From the NCBI RefSeq assembly GCF_964656455.1, contig NC_135723.1, forward strand, positions 99,463,283 through 99,527,282: 64,000 bases of DNA, read 5' to 3'. Shown piece after piece: positions 34,621 to 46,149 of the stretch. Below the pieces are notes generated by a model. It was given only the letters and a program-made list of their open reading frames with translations, was not told the origin of the DNA and made no database searches. The position numbers and the translations under genes are program-made. Origin of the DNA: Halichoerus grypus. Taxonomy: Eukaryota > Chordata > Mammalia > Carnivora > Phocidae. How positions within the stretch are numbered: the stretch's first letter is position 1; every line of letters begins with the position of its first letter.

Positions 34621-34808
34621 TAGAAAACGTTCCTAAAAACTTTCTCCTGGTTTATATTTTCTTATACACAAAAAGCTTAATGAAAATGTTAAATGTGCTC
34701 CCAAAGTATATGGTGTGACGTTTGGATACAAGGTTGGAAGAATCAACCTTAAGTTTTTAGGTTTGACAACATAGAGGATTACTTTCCTTACTTGATGAAA
34801 GTTTCTTG

Positions 34809-35015
34809 GGGCACCTGGATGGCTCAGTCAGTTAAGCATCTGCTTCCAGCTCAGGTCATGATCCCAGGATCCTGGGATGGAGCCCCACATCAGGCTCTCT
34901 GCTCAGCGGGGAGTCTGCTTCTCCCTCTCCCTCTGCCTGCCTCTCCCCCTGCTTGTGCTCTCTCTCCCCCTCTCTCTCTGTCAAATAAATACATAAAATT
35001 TAAAAAAAAAAAAAA
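34809..35015 (+). repeat. CAN-SINE, sense
   Basis: Duplication GAAAGWTTCTTG at 34797-34808 and 35016-35027. Confidence 0.92.
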
Positions 35016-35218
35016 GAAAGATTCTTGTGTCTCACACAGTGAATCTGACTTTGAGAAATATTTATGGAATATAAAATCAGTAAAGACAAATGCACAAAAT
35101 TATCATTGACTATACAACAAATATGGTAAAGGCTGTGAGCACAAACATACTGTAATTTGTTTGCACCGTTCAGTTTTATATTCAGAAAATGGTTATAGCT
35201 TTAAAAGATGTAATAAAA

Positions 35219-35320
35219 GGGCAACCCCTTCGGGTCCCCTCCCTCCTTGGGAGCTTTGTACTATCACTTTGCTATTGCTCAATAAACCTTGCTTTGCTGC
35301 CCACCAAAAACAAAAAGAAA
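35219..35320 (+). mobile_element. Retroposed short LTR-derived RNA (R-region-like) with poly-A and TSD
   Basis: A 102-bp insert begins GGGCAACCCC, carries 'cctccttgggagctttgta', AATAAA at 35281-35286 and 'ccttgctttgctgcccacc', then ends in an A-rich tail. It is bracketed by AAAAGATGTARTAAAA (35203-35218 and 35321-35336; 15 of 16 match). The sequence style is that of an endogenous-retrovirus LTR around its polyadenylation signal. The A-tail and duplication show it arrived by LINE-type retroposition of an RNA, not as a provirus or solo LTR. No coding capacity. Confidence 0.7.
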
Positions 35321-35336
35321 AAAAGATGTAGTAAAA

Positions 35337-36835
35337 AATGACTGGCTGCGAGCAGAACGATTGTAGACCCCTTCCATAATTTTTTTTCAGCCAATAACAA
35401 ATTATACAATACACAAGAGATTGTGAAATTGTCTTGTCACATACATATACAAGATATTTAAACAAGCTATTAAGTCTTTCAAAGGCTGATTAATAAGGCC
35501 TTAATTTTGTATTTCCCAGAGAACATTACCAAAGTAGCAAAACTTACTAATAATGAATGGTTGGTTATATAGAAAGCAGTTTGTTTATTGGAACATGATG
35601 AGTAAATTGATGTGCCTTAAGAGTGTATTTCCTGCACAGTGATTCCTGCTGAAAAGATCTTCCTTTGATTCTTCCGGGAAGAAGCTGAAATTGGTGTGCA
35701 TACAAGGAAAGCTGCTACAGATGGAAACTTCGATTATTTTCTTAACTTGAAAAGTAATTAAATTGCTTCATTGTCATATTTCTAAATCCAAACTTTAAGG
35801 ACAAATTTTTTCTCTAGTGATTGTGTATAGTGGCAAGAACAGACAAGAATATTAGAAATTAAAAATATGAATACAACCATCTTAAATCTGCTTGTGAAAA
35901 TATGCATCTTCTTGAAAGTACAGAAAACTTCAGTCGGTGAAATTGTTTCACTGGAATCCTGTCATCGCCCAAGAAATTATCAGGGTCAAGAATTAAAAAG
36001 GAACAAACTCTTTACCATAATAATTGCCTATGAGAGGAAGAAACACAATAAATTGGTGGCAGTATTACCATATTATGCTGACAGAAGTAGCCTTGCTACT
36101 CCATGAAGCTCAGTTGAAAGTATCTTATTAAGTAATGTAAATGTCCCTATTTATTGTCCATAAGAGCATCCAGCAGTCGCCAGAGCTGAGAAATTACTGT
36201 TCTTGACCTTATAAGGTCAAACATTAACATTTTAACTACTACGTTTTTAATGATAAAATCAAAAATGAATTTCCTTTCCAAGAAAGTTCGTGTTTTATCT
36301 TTTCTTTCTACAAGTTCATTCTGTTACGATGACATTCTCATTTAGAGAATAGCAATTTTTAACTATCAAACATTCACCATTTGACCAAAATATATTTCCC
36401 GGCAGACTTCAAACTACAGATATAGCTAGTCTAAAAATAGCTTGCGCGCTCCAGAGCAGGTGCCCCAACAGGGTGGTTCTCACACTTTTGTGATTTGTTA
36501 CTTTGACGGTTATGGACATTGATTTGATTCATTTGTAGAAATACAGGTTTGGGAGGATTTTCCTTCATGCTGAGCATGTTTGAAATGAGGACTGAGCTAG
36601 AAACTCAGGGTCATGTGGTTATCGTAACCGTAACACACACTCTCAACACGAAACACACAAGCCCCATAGATAACGCCTGGCTCTCCCCTGTCCATTAGTA
36701 TAGACCCAGCAAACTACAACCTTGATAATCCGAGAGGTAAAGACGACTATAGATTTCAGTTTGGGTCCTAACACGGGCCACGTGAGACGCGAGCCGCTTC
36801 ATCTTGTTCGCCACATTTGCTGTTTCTGCAAATGA
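35337..36835. other. No gene recognised upstream of CpG island 3
   Basis: Unique-looking AT-rich DNA; a 79-codon open frame at 35867-36106 has no known domain. Lacks CAN-SINEs. Confidence 0.45.
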
Positions 36836-37116
36836 CGAATGTCTCTCCATCACAGATTTGTGCCACTCGTTGTAACGCACCGGCCCGCTCGCACCCCGCC
36901 CATTGCCGCCTTTCCAAGCTGGGCTGCCCTCCCGCCGGAGCGCCTCCCTTCGGGCGGTGCCTGCTCACTGGGCCTTCAGGAAGAAAGCGCTCCCCAGAAA
37001 GAGCCCCGATTCGGGGCTGGGCCCTGAGCTCTTCTCTGTTAAAGCCTCCGGGGGTAAGGAGAAAACAACCCTCGGGCGCCGCACAACCACCGCCGGGGCG
37101 GAAGTGGCCGCCGGGG

Positions 37117-37130
37117 CCGGCAGGGGGCGC
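37117..37130 (+). promoter_or_regulatory. CTCF motif match
   Basis: CCGGCAGGGGGCGC fits all 14 positions of CCRSYAGRKGGCRC. It lies 323 bp upstream of the ZNF398 ATG on the coding strand, so it points away from ZNF425's motif. Binding is inferred, not shown. Confidence 0.6.
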
Positions 37131-37452
37131 GCTGCGCGGGCGGTGCGGGCCTGCGGCGCGTCTAGGCCGAAGCTGTTCCCAGGGTGCGCTCGGTGCCCAC
37201 AAAGCGCCAGCTGAGGGGCCGCTGCGGGCCGAGCGCCGCTGAGCCTGCCCGCCACCCAGCTTCACCCGCCGGCCGCCGTGCCTCCGCTGAGTCCCCGCGC
37301 CCCAAGCAGCCGCGCGAGCCCGGGCAGGGAAGGCAGGGCCGGGCGGGCGCCGCCTGCGGAGAGGCCAGGGGCCGGCCTGCGTGGGACCGCGCGGCGGCGG
37401 CGGCGGCAGCGACTCCGGCGACTCCGGGCCGGGCCGGACACAGCGCAGGGCC

Positions 37453-37476
37453 ATGGCCGAGGCGGCCCCGGCTCCG
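37453..37476 (+). CDS. ZNF398: ZNF398 coding exon 1
   Basis: ATG in context GGGCCATGG opens M-A-E-A-A-P-A-P, then donor gtaagg at 37477. Phase 0. Related to the six-codon first exons of ZNF425 and the 2607-2624 exon. Confidence 0.92.
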
Positions 37477-40400
37477 GTAAGGGCGGCCCGCGCGCCGAGC
37501 GCTGCGAGCCCGGGACGGTGTGGCGCCCAGGGCTCTGCGCCGCGGACCCGAGGGAGGGGAGCGGGACGGGACGGCCGGCCTGTCAGGCGCCGGGCGCTCC
37601 CGGGGTCCCGCTGGCGGGGAGGGGCCTGAGGCGCCGGGTGGGACGCCGACGCCGAGCTCAGGGCCGGGAGGGCGCGTCCCCTCCCCCATCGCGAAGTCCC
37701 CGCGCCTCGGGTGCGAGGCCCAGGGCTCCCCCTTCCCATTTGGACGTTTGTGGCGGAGAGCGCCTCTTCCGCTAATGAAAGAGGAATGAGTGGAGAGGGG
37801 CTCCTCCCGCTTGGTGTCAGCCCCCTGCCGCCGCCAGACCTAGGGCAGTTCGCTCGGTTTGGGTTTTGCATCCGCGGCTCTGGGCTCCGGGAGCCGTCCG
37901 CACAAAATCACCTTCGGTGCAGTCCACCTGAGCCTCGCACAGCCGCAGATGCGGCGGTGACGGTAACGGCGAGGCGGGAGGAGGGACTGCGTGAGCCCAG
38001 GGATCCCCAGGGCCCGGTATCTGACAGTGCCCGCCACGCAGGGGGCCCTCGGTCAGGACTGCTGAAGGACGGACTGGCGCGGGTTCCGAGGATGGGATAA
38101 GCTTGTGTGTGTTTATTCATTCCGCGGGTGTTTACCGCAGGCCCGCGGCGTGCCAAGCCCTCTCCCAGTTGCTATAGCTGCAGAGATGACCAAGAGAGTC
38201 CCTGCGCACGAGAGCCACGTAGGACCAATGGGGACGGGTCCAGTAACAGGATTGAAACATGCTTTGGGTTTGTCAGCGAAGAAGCCTTTGGTCACCCCAA
38301 GGAGAGCCGTTTTATGGGTCAGGGGCCAGAATGGGCAATTGAGGAGTGCTGGAAAGTGAGAAGGGAAGGAAAAGAGGGAACAGTAGCAGTGGGGTGGGCA
38401 GTAGGGCAGAGGGGAATGCTGTCTCTATCCTGGGACCTATTTTCCTTTTTCCGAGTTTGTTTTTTTTAATGTGGTAGAGGTGATCCTGTCTCTAATGCCA
38501 ATCCTATCTAAGAAATATTATGGAAACTACAAGTTGAACTTTAAATTTTCTAGTAGTCACATTCAAAAAGTAACAAATCGATGAAATTAATTTTAATATA
38601 TTTTATTTAACCCAATGCATACAAAATATTTCAGTGCATAACCAATATTAAGAACTTTTTTTTTAAAAGATTTTATTTATTTATTTGAGAGAGAGAATGA
38701 GATAGAGAGAGCATGAGAGGGGGGAGGGTCAGAGGGAGAAGCAGACTCCCCGCTGAGCAGGGAGCCTGATGCGGGACTTGATCCCGGGACTCTAGGATCA
38801 TGACCTGAGCCGAAGGCAGTCACTTAACCAACTGAGCCACCCAGGCACCCCAATGTTAAGAACTTAATGAAGTTGTACATTTTTTTCCCCATACTGAGTG
38901 TGCAAAATCTGGTGTGTATTTTATACTTATGGCACATCCCAATCAAAATAACCACATTTCAAGTGCTCAGTAGCCATATGTGGCTACCACATTGAATAGT
39001 GCAGGTCTTTCTTACAGAGAAGAACCAGGAGAGACTGAAATACCATAAAAAAGAGAAAAGAACAATGTCCCTAAAAATGTGGAAGGAGTTGACATTCAGA
39101 GCCTAAGTGGAGAGATTAGTTTTAAATAGGATCAAACTTTTTGCTGTGGGAAGGGAGAAAGCATGGGTTAAGCTACTGATGAGTTTGAAGTGGCAAGGGG
39201 TGTGGAAAAAAAGGAGAAAGTTGAGAGAGTTTCAGTCTCATTACTCTAATTTTTTTTCTCAAAGTAGGAGGCCATGTTGTCCCCTGAGATTGCGGGGGCC
39301 TGCAGTGGACAGGAGTCTTAGTGCTCCACGCATGCTCCTGGCACCAGCACCAGCAATATCAGCATCAAAATGCAGAATCGCAATTTTCCTCCCAAACCTA
39401 CTGAATCGAAGTCTGCATTTCAGCAAGATCTCCAGATGATTCTTATGCACATTACTTTGAGAAGCGCTGTACTAAAAGTTTAAGGAGTGTGCTGGGGGTT
39501 TGTAGTGGCCACTTTATGGAATGGGAAGAGAAGCACTGGGTGGGGGGGGGGGACACCAGGCAGCACTGAGTTCCTGCTTTGCTTAGAAACCATTGGTGTG
39601 TGGTGACACCAGTTTTCCCTGTTGTGTGACTTCCTTTAGTAGGGTTTACCAGCTTGCTTATAGGAAGAGAGGAAGAACAATTAGACAGATTCAAAGCTGG
39701 AGCCGGTGAGGCAGAGAGACAGAAGGGGGTTGAAGGTGGTTGAAATGATCAACTGAGGAAGAAAACAAAGCCTGGAACAGGCTAGTAAGCCAGGAGCAAA
39801 AGGCATGGTGGGCATGGTGAGGGGTTTAGTAGGATTGAAGAGCAAGTATAGCGGATGAGCTGGAGAGATGAGAGGTTGTGGCCAGGGAGGGCATTATCAG
39901 ATTCATGGAGTTGGAAGGCTTTGTAGAGGTCATTCTGGTCCAACCTCCTATTTGTTGTCAGAATTTTTTTTAATACACTTTTTGTTTCGCAGCATTTTCA
40001 GTGACGAGGCAGCCTGTTATTTTCTTGGAGAGATCTAGTTTCAAAAATTATTTATATAGGCCAGGGTTTGCCTGCCTGAAAATTCCATGTTGGTTCTAGT
40101 TCTGCCCTCTGGAGTAAACGCAGTATAATATTAAACAAGTCTGTTCTGCCTTCTGTTTCATAGCCATCAAATATTTGACAGTAGCCATCATGTTTTCTCC
40201 ATACTCAACATTCTCAGCTTTAATTAACTATTCCTGAATGGTGTGGTGGTGGTTTGTAAGCAGGGTGGTGGACAGGGCCAGAGCATATGTCATTAAAGGG
40301 TTTATCAGAGGGCAGTGAGTTCAGTGAAACCTGGAAAGATCTGATGCACTTTAGGCCTTTTCCAGAAATAGAGGGTACAGCAGCAACCTGAGCCCCTGGA

Positions 40401-43400
40401 CAGTTGGCTCTAGGGCCTAGCATCCCAGGGAATATGCCAGGTTGGTTCTCTATCCAGTTTCACTCATTCACTGTCTTACTTAATTCATCTCTGAACCACC
40501 AAAGCAATTTCTCTTGGCTTTTGATGCTGATGAGCTCCACAAAGATGAAGCTTATGCAGGCAGTATGAAAACTATATTTAAAGTCGTCTCAGCTGGTTAA
40601 CCAGTTAACCAGTCCTGCTTTGATTTTAGTTTGGATTAGGGCTCCTTCCAACACTCAATGTCTTGTCTCATCTCTCCACTGCATATAGACTTCTGAATGG
40701 GACTCTGAATGCCTTACATCCCTGCAGCCCCTTCCTCTTCCCGCGCCCCCAGCAGCAAATGAGGCGCACCTGCAGACCGCAGCCATCTCCTTGTGGACCG
40801 TGGTGGCAGCCGTGCAGGCGATAGAGAGAAAGGTGGAGGTCCACAGCCGGCGACTCCTACACCTAGAAGGACGGACGGGGACAGCAGAGAAGAAGCTAGC
40901 CAGCTGTGAAAAGACAGTGGCTGATCTTGGGAACCAGCTGGAGGGCAAGTGGGCCGTGCTGGGGACCCTGCTGCAGGAGTACGGGCTGCTGCAGAGGCGA
41001 CTGGAGAACTTGGAGAACCTGCTGAGGAACAGGAACTTCTGGATCCTGCGGCTGCCCCCGGGCATTAAAGGAGATCTCCCAAAGGTAATGCCCTCCCTTC
41101 TGGCTGGAAAGTGGTGCCACTAGTCCTTAGATGAGGAGGAAGGGATAGTGTTGGCCAATCAGGCTAAAGGAAAGATGAAGGTATTTTTTTGTTTATCCAT
41201 TTGGGAAGCATTTCATGTTCAATTTAGCGATGATTTGAAGTGTCAAACTTAAGAATGGAAAACTCCAGTTCAAAGTTGACTACCTGGCAGATAGATTTTT
41301 TTCTCTTATGCTTTTTCCTATCCTTTGCCTCTGAGTCACTTTTTTTTTTTTTTTTTTTTAAGATTTTTATTTATTTGTTTGAGAGAGAGACACAGCGAGA
41401 GAGGGAACACAAGCAGGGGGAGTGGGAGAGGACCCTGGGATCATGACCTGAGCCGAAGGCAGACGCTTAACGACTGAGCCACCCAGGCGCCCCCTGAGTC
41501 ACTTTTTTCTTTGTTAACCTGCTTGCTTCAATCTTGGTGTGGAAACTAAATTAAATATCATTTAAATCAGCCTGTTTGAATCTTTTGGTAGTTCTGGAGA
41601 AAAAGAGGAGGACAAGGGAAGAGCTGTAGAGTAAAGGGTTAATAGAAGGGTTTGGGGCTCTGTAGATCCAGCATTGACATGTTCCTGTCCCTCAGCATCC
41701 TTTACAGAAGTGTGCTGTGGTGCTAGGGACCGGCTCTGCTGCAGGGAGTAGCCCATGAACCAAAAGAAGATAAACATCCTTCCTAAGCTATGGAATACAG
41801 CCTTGAGACATCTAGTTTCCTTGGGCACATACTGTTTGCTCCATATCTATATCCTGAAGGCACAGCATTGAACAATTCATACAAGCTTCCCTGGAGCTTA
41901 AATTTTAGTGGAGAAAGAAAGATAATAAATATAAACATACAAAATATTTCACGTAAGTGCGTAGATAAAAATAAAAGTGCTATTTGGTGATTTATTTTAG
42001 ATGGGATTTCAGAGAAGCTATCATAAAGGCGCTAATATTTAGGCTGAGACTGAATGACAGGAAGGACCCAGCTGTGAGAAGATCTGAGGAAGAGCTTTCT
42101 AGGCGGAGAGAATGCCCAGTGCAAAGTCCTGAAGACACAAACAAACATGCAGCACTCAGGGCAAGGGGAAAGGCCCATTAGCTGGTGTGCAGTGAAGAGA
42201 TAGGCATATGCCTGGAGAAGTGGGTAGGGGGCAGGTCATTCAGGGCAATGTTTTTCAGCCCTGACTTTTTACATTTTGGTGGACATCAGAGCTAGAGATT
42301 CTGACTTAGTGGGTCCCAGATGGGGTCTAAACATTAATAATTCTTTTTTTTTTTTTTTTAAGATTTTATTTACTTCAGAGAGAGCATGCAAGCATGAGGC
42401 GGGGGTGGCGGGGGTGAGGGAAAAGCAGACTCCCCGCTGATCAGGGAGCCCGATGCAGGGCTTGATCCCGGAACTCTGTGATCATGAACTGAGCTGAAGG
42501 CAGACGCTTAACTGACAGCCACCCAGGCGCCCCAACGTTAATAATTCTTACAGCTCCATAGTGGAGTCTGATATGCAATTGGGGCTGTGAGTCACTGATA
42601 TAGGGGTCTGGAGACCAAGGTAAGGAATTGGTTTTATCTTGGGTGTAATGGAAAGAAATGGAAGGTTTTAAGCAGAGGAGTTCTATCTGATTTATATTTT
42701 GAACGAATCGCTTTGGCTGCTTTGTGGAGGACTGGTCCAGGTGGTAAGAACAGAAGCAGGGAGAACCAGTAGGCAGCTGTAATGGTGGGAGGGATGAGAG
42801 TGGCTTGGGTGAGGGTAGCAGTGGAGGAGACGGACAGTGGACAGATTCAGGACGTTGGGTGGAATTGATGGGTAGGAGTCACTGATGGGAATTAGGGAAT
42901 GAGGAACGAAGAACAATGATCATTGTAAATTTACTGTATGATAACACACTTAGAACAATTGGTTATTTTCATAAGAACCCTAAGGGCGCCAGGGTGGCTT
43001 AGTCGGTTAAGCGGCTGCCTTCAGCTCAGGTCATGATCCCAGGGGCCTAGGATCGAGCCCCACGTTGGGCTGCTTTTCCCTGTCCTCTGCCTGCCACTCC
43101 CCCTGCTTGTGTTCTCTCTCTCTCTGCCAAATAAATAAATAAATAAAATCTTTAAAATAAACTTAAAAAAAAAAAAAAGAACCCTAACTCGCTCAAGATC
43201 ATATAGTTTGGAAATACAAATAATAGAGTGGTATCATAACCCAGTTGGCTCCAGAGCATATGCTCTTACCCACCTTAGGTTTACTGACTGTTAGGCTTTT
43301 GGCTTGAAGAACCAGATGGATGGTGGTGGCATTTACTGAGATAGGGAATGTCTTGAGGAGTGGGAAGGAATGAGGACTTCTCTTTTGGCAGTATTAGGTT

Positions 43401-46112
43401 TGAGATGCCCGTGACACATTTAGGAGAGATGTTAAGTGGTCTCTGCAGCTCAAAGATGAGAAGTATCTGGCAGTCACTGGTGCACAGATCATATTGTAAG
43501 TCATGAGACTGGAAGTCATTGCCTCAGGAGAGAAAGTAGAGAAGCAGGAGGAAGAGTCCAAGGATCATGCTCCAGGAGCAGGCAGGGCCAGCAAAGGAGG
43601 CTGAAAAGGAGTGGCCAGTGAGGTGGGAACAAGATGGGAAAGTATGTGGGGTCAGAGGACAAGGAGAAAAGGCATTGAAGGAGAGAGTTGTCGTTCGGGT
43701 TGCATGTTACTGAGAGGTCTGGAAAGATGAGGACAGAGTATGATTTGGCAACACAGACCCAGCCGGTGACCTTGCCCAGAGTTCTCTTGGCCCCATGCAT
43801 GTGTGTCCGGGGGTGGGGTGGGGGATAGAAATCTGAAAGGGGGCAGGTTGAAGAGTGAGTGGGAAGAGAGAACAGTGACCGACTTCTCTGTCCAGGATCA
43901 CAGGGAGGGACATTAGTCCACATCTGACAGAGAACCTTCCCCAGTATGTTTCACTTGTGTGTCTGCAGCCTCTCCCGGAGTTCTGTGGGATAATTTAGAC
44001 TTAATATTTGCCATAAGATTAGCAGAAAAGGTAAATTAAAGTGTGTATCCATTATCTTACCTGGATAAATGGATAACATTTAAATTCTTGGGGTGCATTT
44101 AAACTCCTGGGGTGCCTGGGTGGTACACGACTCAGTTTTGGCCCAGGTCATGCACCATCCAGGCGCCCCAGGAGTTTAAATGTCCCTCTGCCCCTCCCTC
44201 CCCAAATAAATAAATTCTTAAAAAAAAAAAGTAAATTCTCCATCTTAAACTCCAAAATCATATATAAAATGTGATTTTTCTTAAAGATTTCTTCTTGAAA
44301 TTAGAATATACTGAAGATTTACTAGCTTTAAATATGGGAAGTAAATTTGTGACTTTGTTGAAAATGCTCTTATTCTGTCCTTACTTTTGAGGGCCAAGTT
44401 CAGAATAATTTTCCCACAGTTTTCTTATTAGTTGCAATTTTTAAAATTGTGGTAAAATTGGGGCACCTGGGTGGCTCAGTTGGTTAAGCGTCTGCCTTCG
44501 GCTCAGGTCATGATCCCGGGGTCCTGGGATCCAGTCCCACATCAGGCTCCCTGCTTAGTGGGGAGTCTGCTTCTCCCTCTCCCTCTGCCCCTCCCCCCAC
44601 TCATGCATGCTCTCTCTCTCTCTCAAATAAATAAAATCTTTTTAAAAAACCCTTTTAAACAGATTCACATGGTGGCAGAGAAAACAGGCCAGCTTCCTAA
44701 AGTTAACCTATTAATCAGTCAAATCCTTCACTTATGAATATATAACCTAGCATTACTCAGTATTAAAAAAAAATTACAGCACCAGGATGAACAAACACTA
44801 CAAACTAGAAGAAAGTACTACAAACTACAATCCTGGAAGAAAAAAAACACAAACAGTGAACTAACAGACAAACCTCTAATACATATTCCCAGAGAAATTC
44901 AGATATTGCATCCATTTGAAAAAATTCCGGCTGCTTCAAAAAAGGAGCTAGAAATAAATATTCTTGAAAATTAAATTGTTAAAATAAAAATGAGAAAGGC
45001 TGGAAAGAAAGGTCAGGGAACTCTAAAAAGGTGAATAACAAGAAGGGAAAGTTAGAGACAAAGATGATCCATCTTTCCAGCAAGAAAAGGAGAAGTGGGG
45101 ATGAAATATTATAAAAATAGAATTATGGAAGAAAAGGTCCCAGAGCTGGAAAGACACCCATTTTCTGACTGAAAGCTCATACCAAGGTTCTGACACAAAT
45201 ATTAAAAGACCTACCTCAGACACAACCTCAACACCTTTTAGAAAAACAAGTACAAATGGAAGATGAAAACTTCCAGAAAGAAGAAAATAGACTTCTTACA
45301 AATGGATTTGGTATTTCTTTGGAATACCGAAATATTAATTTGGAATTGAGTTGGCCCTAAGGTTTTCATCAATGGCATTTGATGTTACGAGACAAAGGAC
45401 GAATGCCCTTAAAGTTCTGAGAGAAACGGAATATTATTCAGCCTTAAAAAGGAAATGCTGACACACTCTTAACATGGGTGAACCTGGAAGGTGTTATGCT
45501 GAGTGAAATAAGCCAGTCACGAGAGGACAAAGATTTCACTTATATGAGGTCCCCAGAATAGTCAAATTTACAGAGACAGAAAGCAGAATGGTGGGTGCCA
45601 GGGGCTGGGGCAGGAGGGCTGGGGTGAGTGTTTCATGGGGATAGAGTTTCAATTTGGGATGTTCTGGAGATGGACAGTGGTGATGGTCACACAGTAATGT
45701 GAATGGACTTCATGCCGCTAAACTGTATTAAACATAGCTAAAATGGGGCGCCTGGGTGGCTCAGTCAGTTAAGCGTCTGCCTTCAGCTCAGGTCATGATC
45801 CCAGGGTCCTGGGATCGAGTCCCGCATTGGGCTCCCTGCTCAGCGGGAGGTCTGCTTCTCCCTCTCCCACTCCCCCTGCTTGTGTTCCCTCTCTCGCTGT
45901 CTCTTTCTCTGTCAAATAAATAAATAAAAAATCTTAAAAAAAAAAGATTTAGGGCGCCTGGGTGGCTCAGTTGGTTAAGCGACTGCCTTCGGCTCAGGTC
46001 ATGATCCTGGAGTCCCAGGATCGAGTCCCACATCGGGCTTCCTGCTCAGCAGGGAGTCTGCTCCTCCCTCTCATGCTCTCTGTCTCTCATTCTCTCTCTC
46101 ACAGATAAATAC

Positions 46113-46149
<37 letters not shown>

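Larger units (their letters stand above)
36836..38090 (+). promoter_or_regulatory. ZNF398: CpG island 3: ZNF398 promoter and first exon
   Basis: The densest CpG stretch in the window, about 1.2 kb, centred on the ZNF398 start codon. No TATA box. It contains an ETS-like GCGGAAGTG at about 37099-37107 and a perfect CTCF-core match at 37117-37130. GC-driven open frames run through it on both strands and are not genes. Confidence 0.85.
37477..40688 (+). other. ZNF398: ZNF398 intron 1
   Basis: Starts in CpG island 3. It holds a hAT-type transposon split by a SINE, MER5A-like sequence (about 39310-39470) and L2-like antisense sequence near 39690-39920. The stretch 39930-40688 shows nothing recognisable. 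Confidence 0.75.
41840..43920 (-). repeat. L2 LINE, antisense, interrupted by MER5A and SINEs
   Basis: Plus-strand phrases such as 'ttctaggcggagagaatgc', 'gttttaagcagaggagttct', 'gaagcagggagaaccagtag' and 'tttgagatgcccgtgacac' are the reverse complement of L2 coding sequence. The minus-strand open frame at 43516-43923 is a remnant of it. Confidence 0.7.

Noticed and set aside
20240..37452. A single bidirectional promoter for ZNF425 and ZNF398
   Set aside because: The genes are head-to-head, but here their first coding exons lie 17 kb apart in separate CpG islands. An unseen upstream non-coding exon of ZNF398 near 20.9 kb cannot be excluded.
36768..38469. Many overlapping open frames (up to 367 codons) in CpG island 3
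   Set aside because: Composition-driven; they run across the ZNF398 first exon and its donor on both strands.
40655..41120. Minus-strand frames opposite ZNF398 exon 2
   Set aside because: Antisense shadow of the real exon, which has correct splice sites and a recognised domain.
43516..43923. 135-codon minus-strand frame
   Set aside because: Remnant of L2 reverse-transcriptase-region coding sequence; decayed and isolated.
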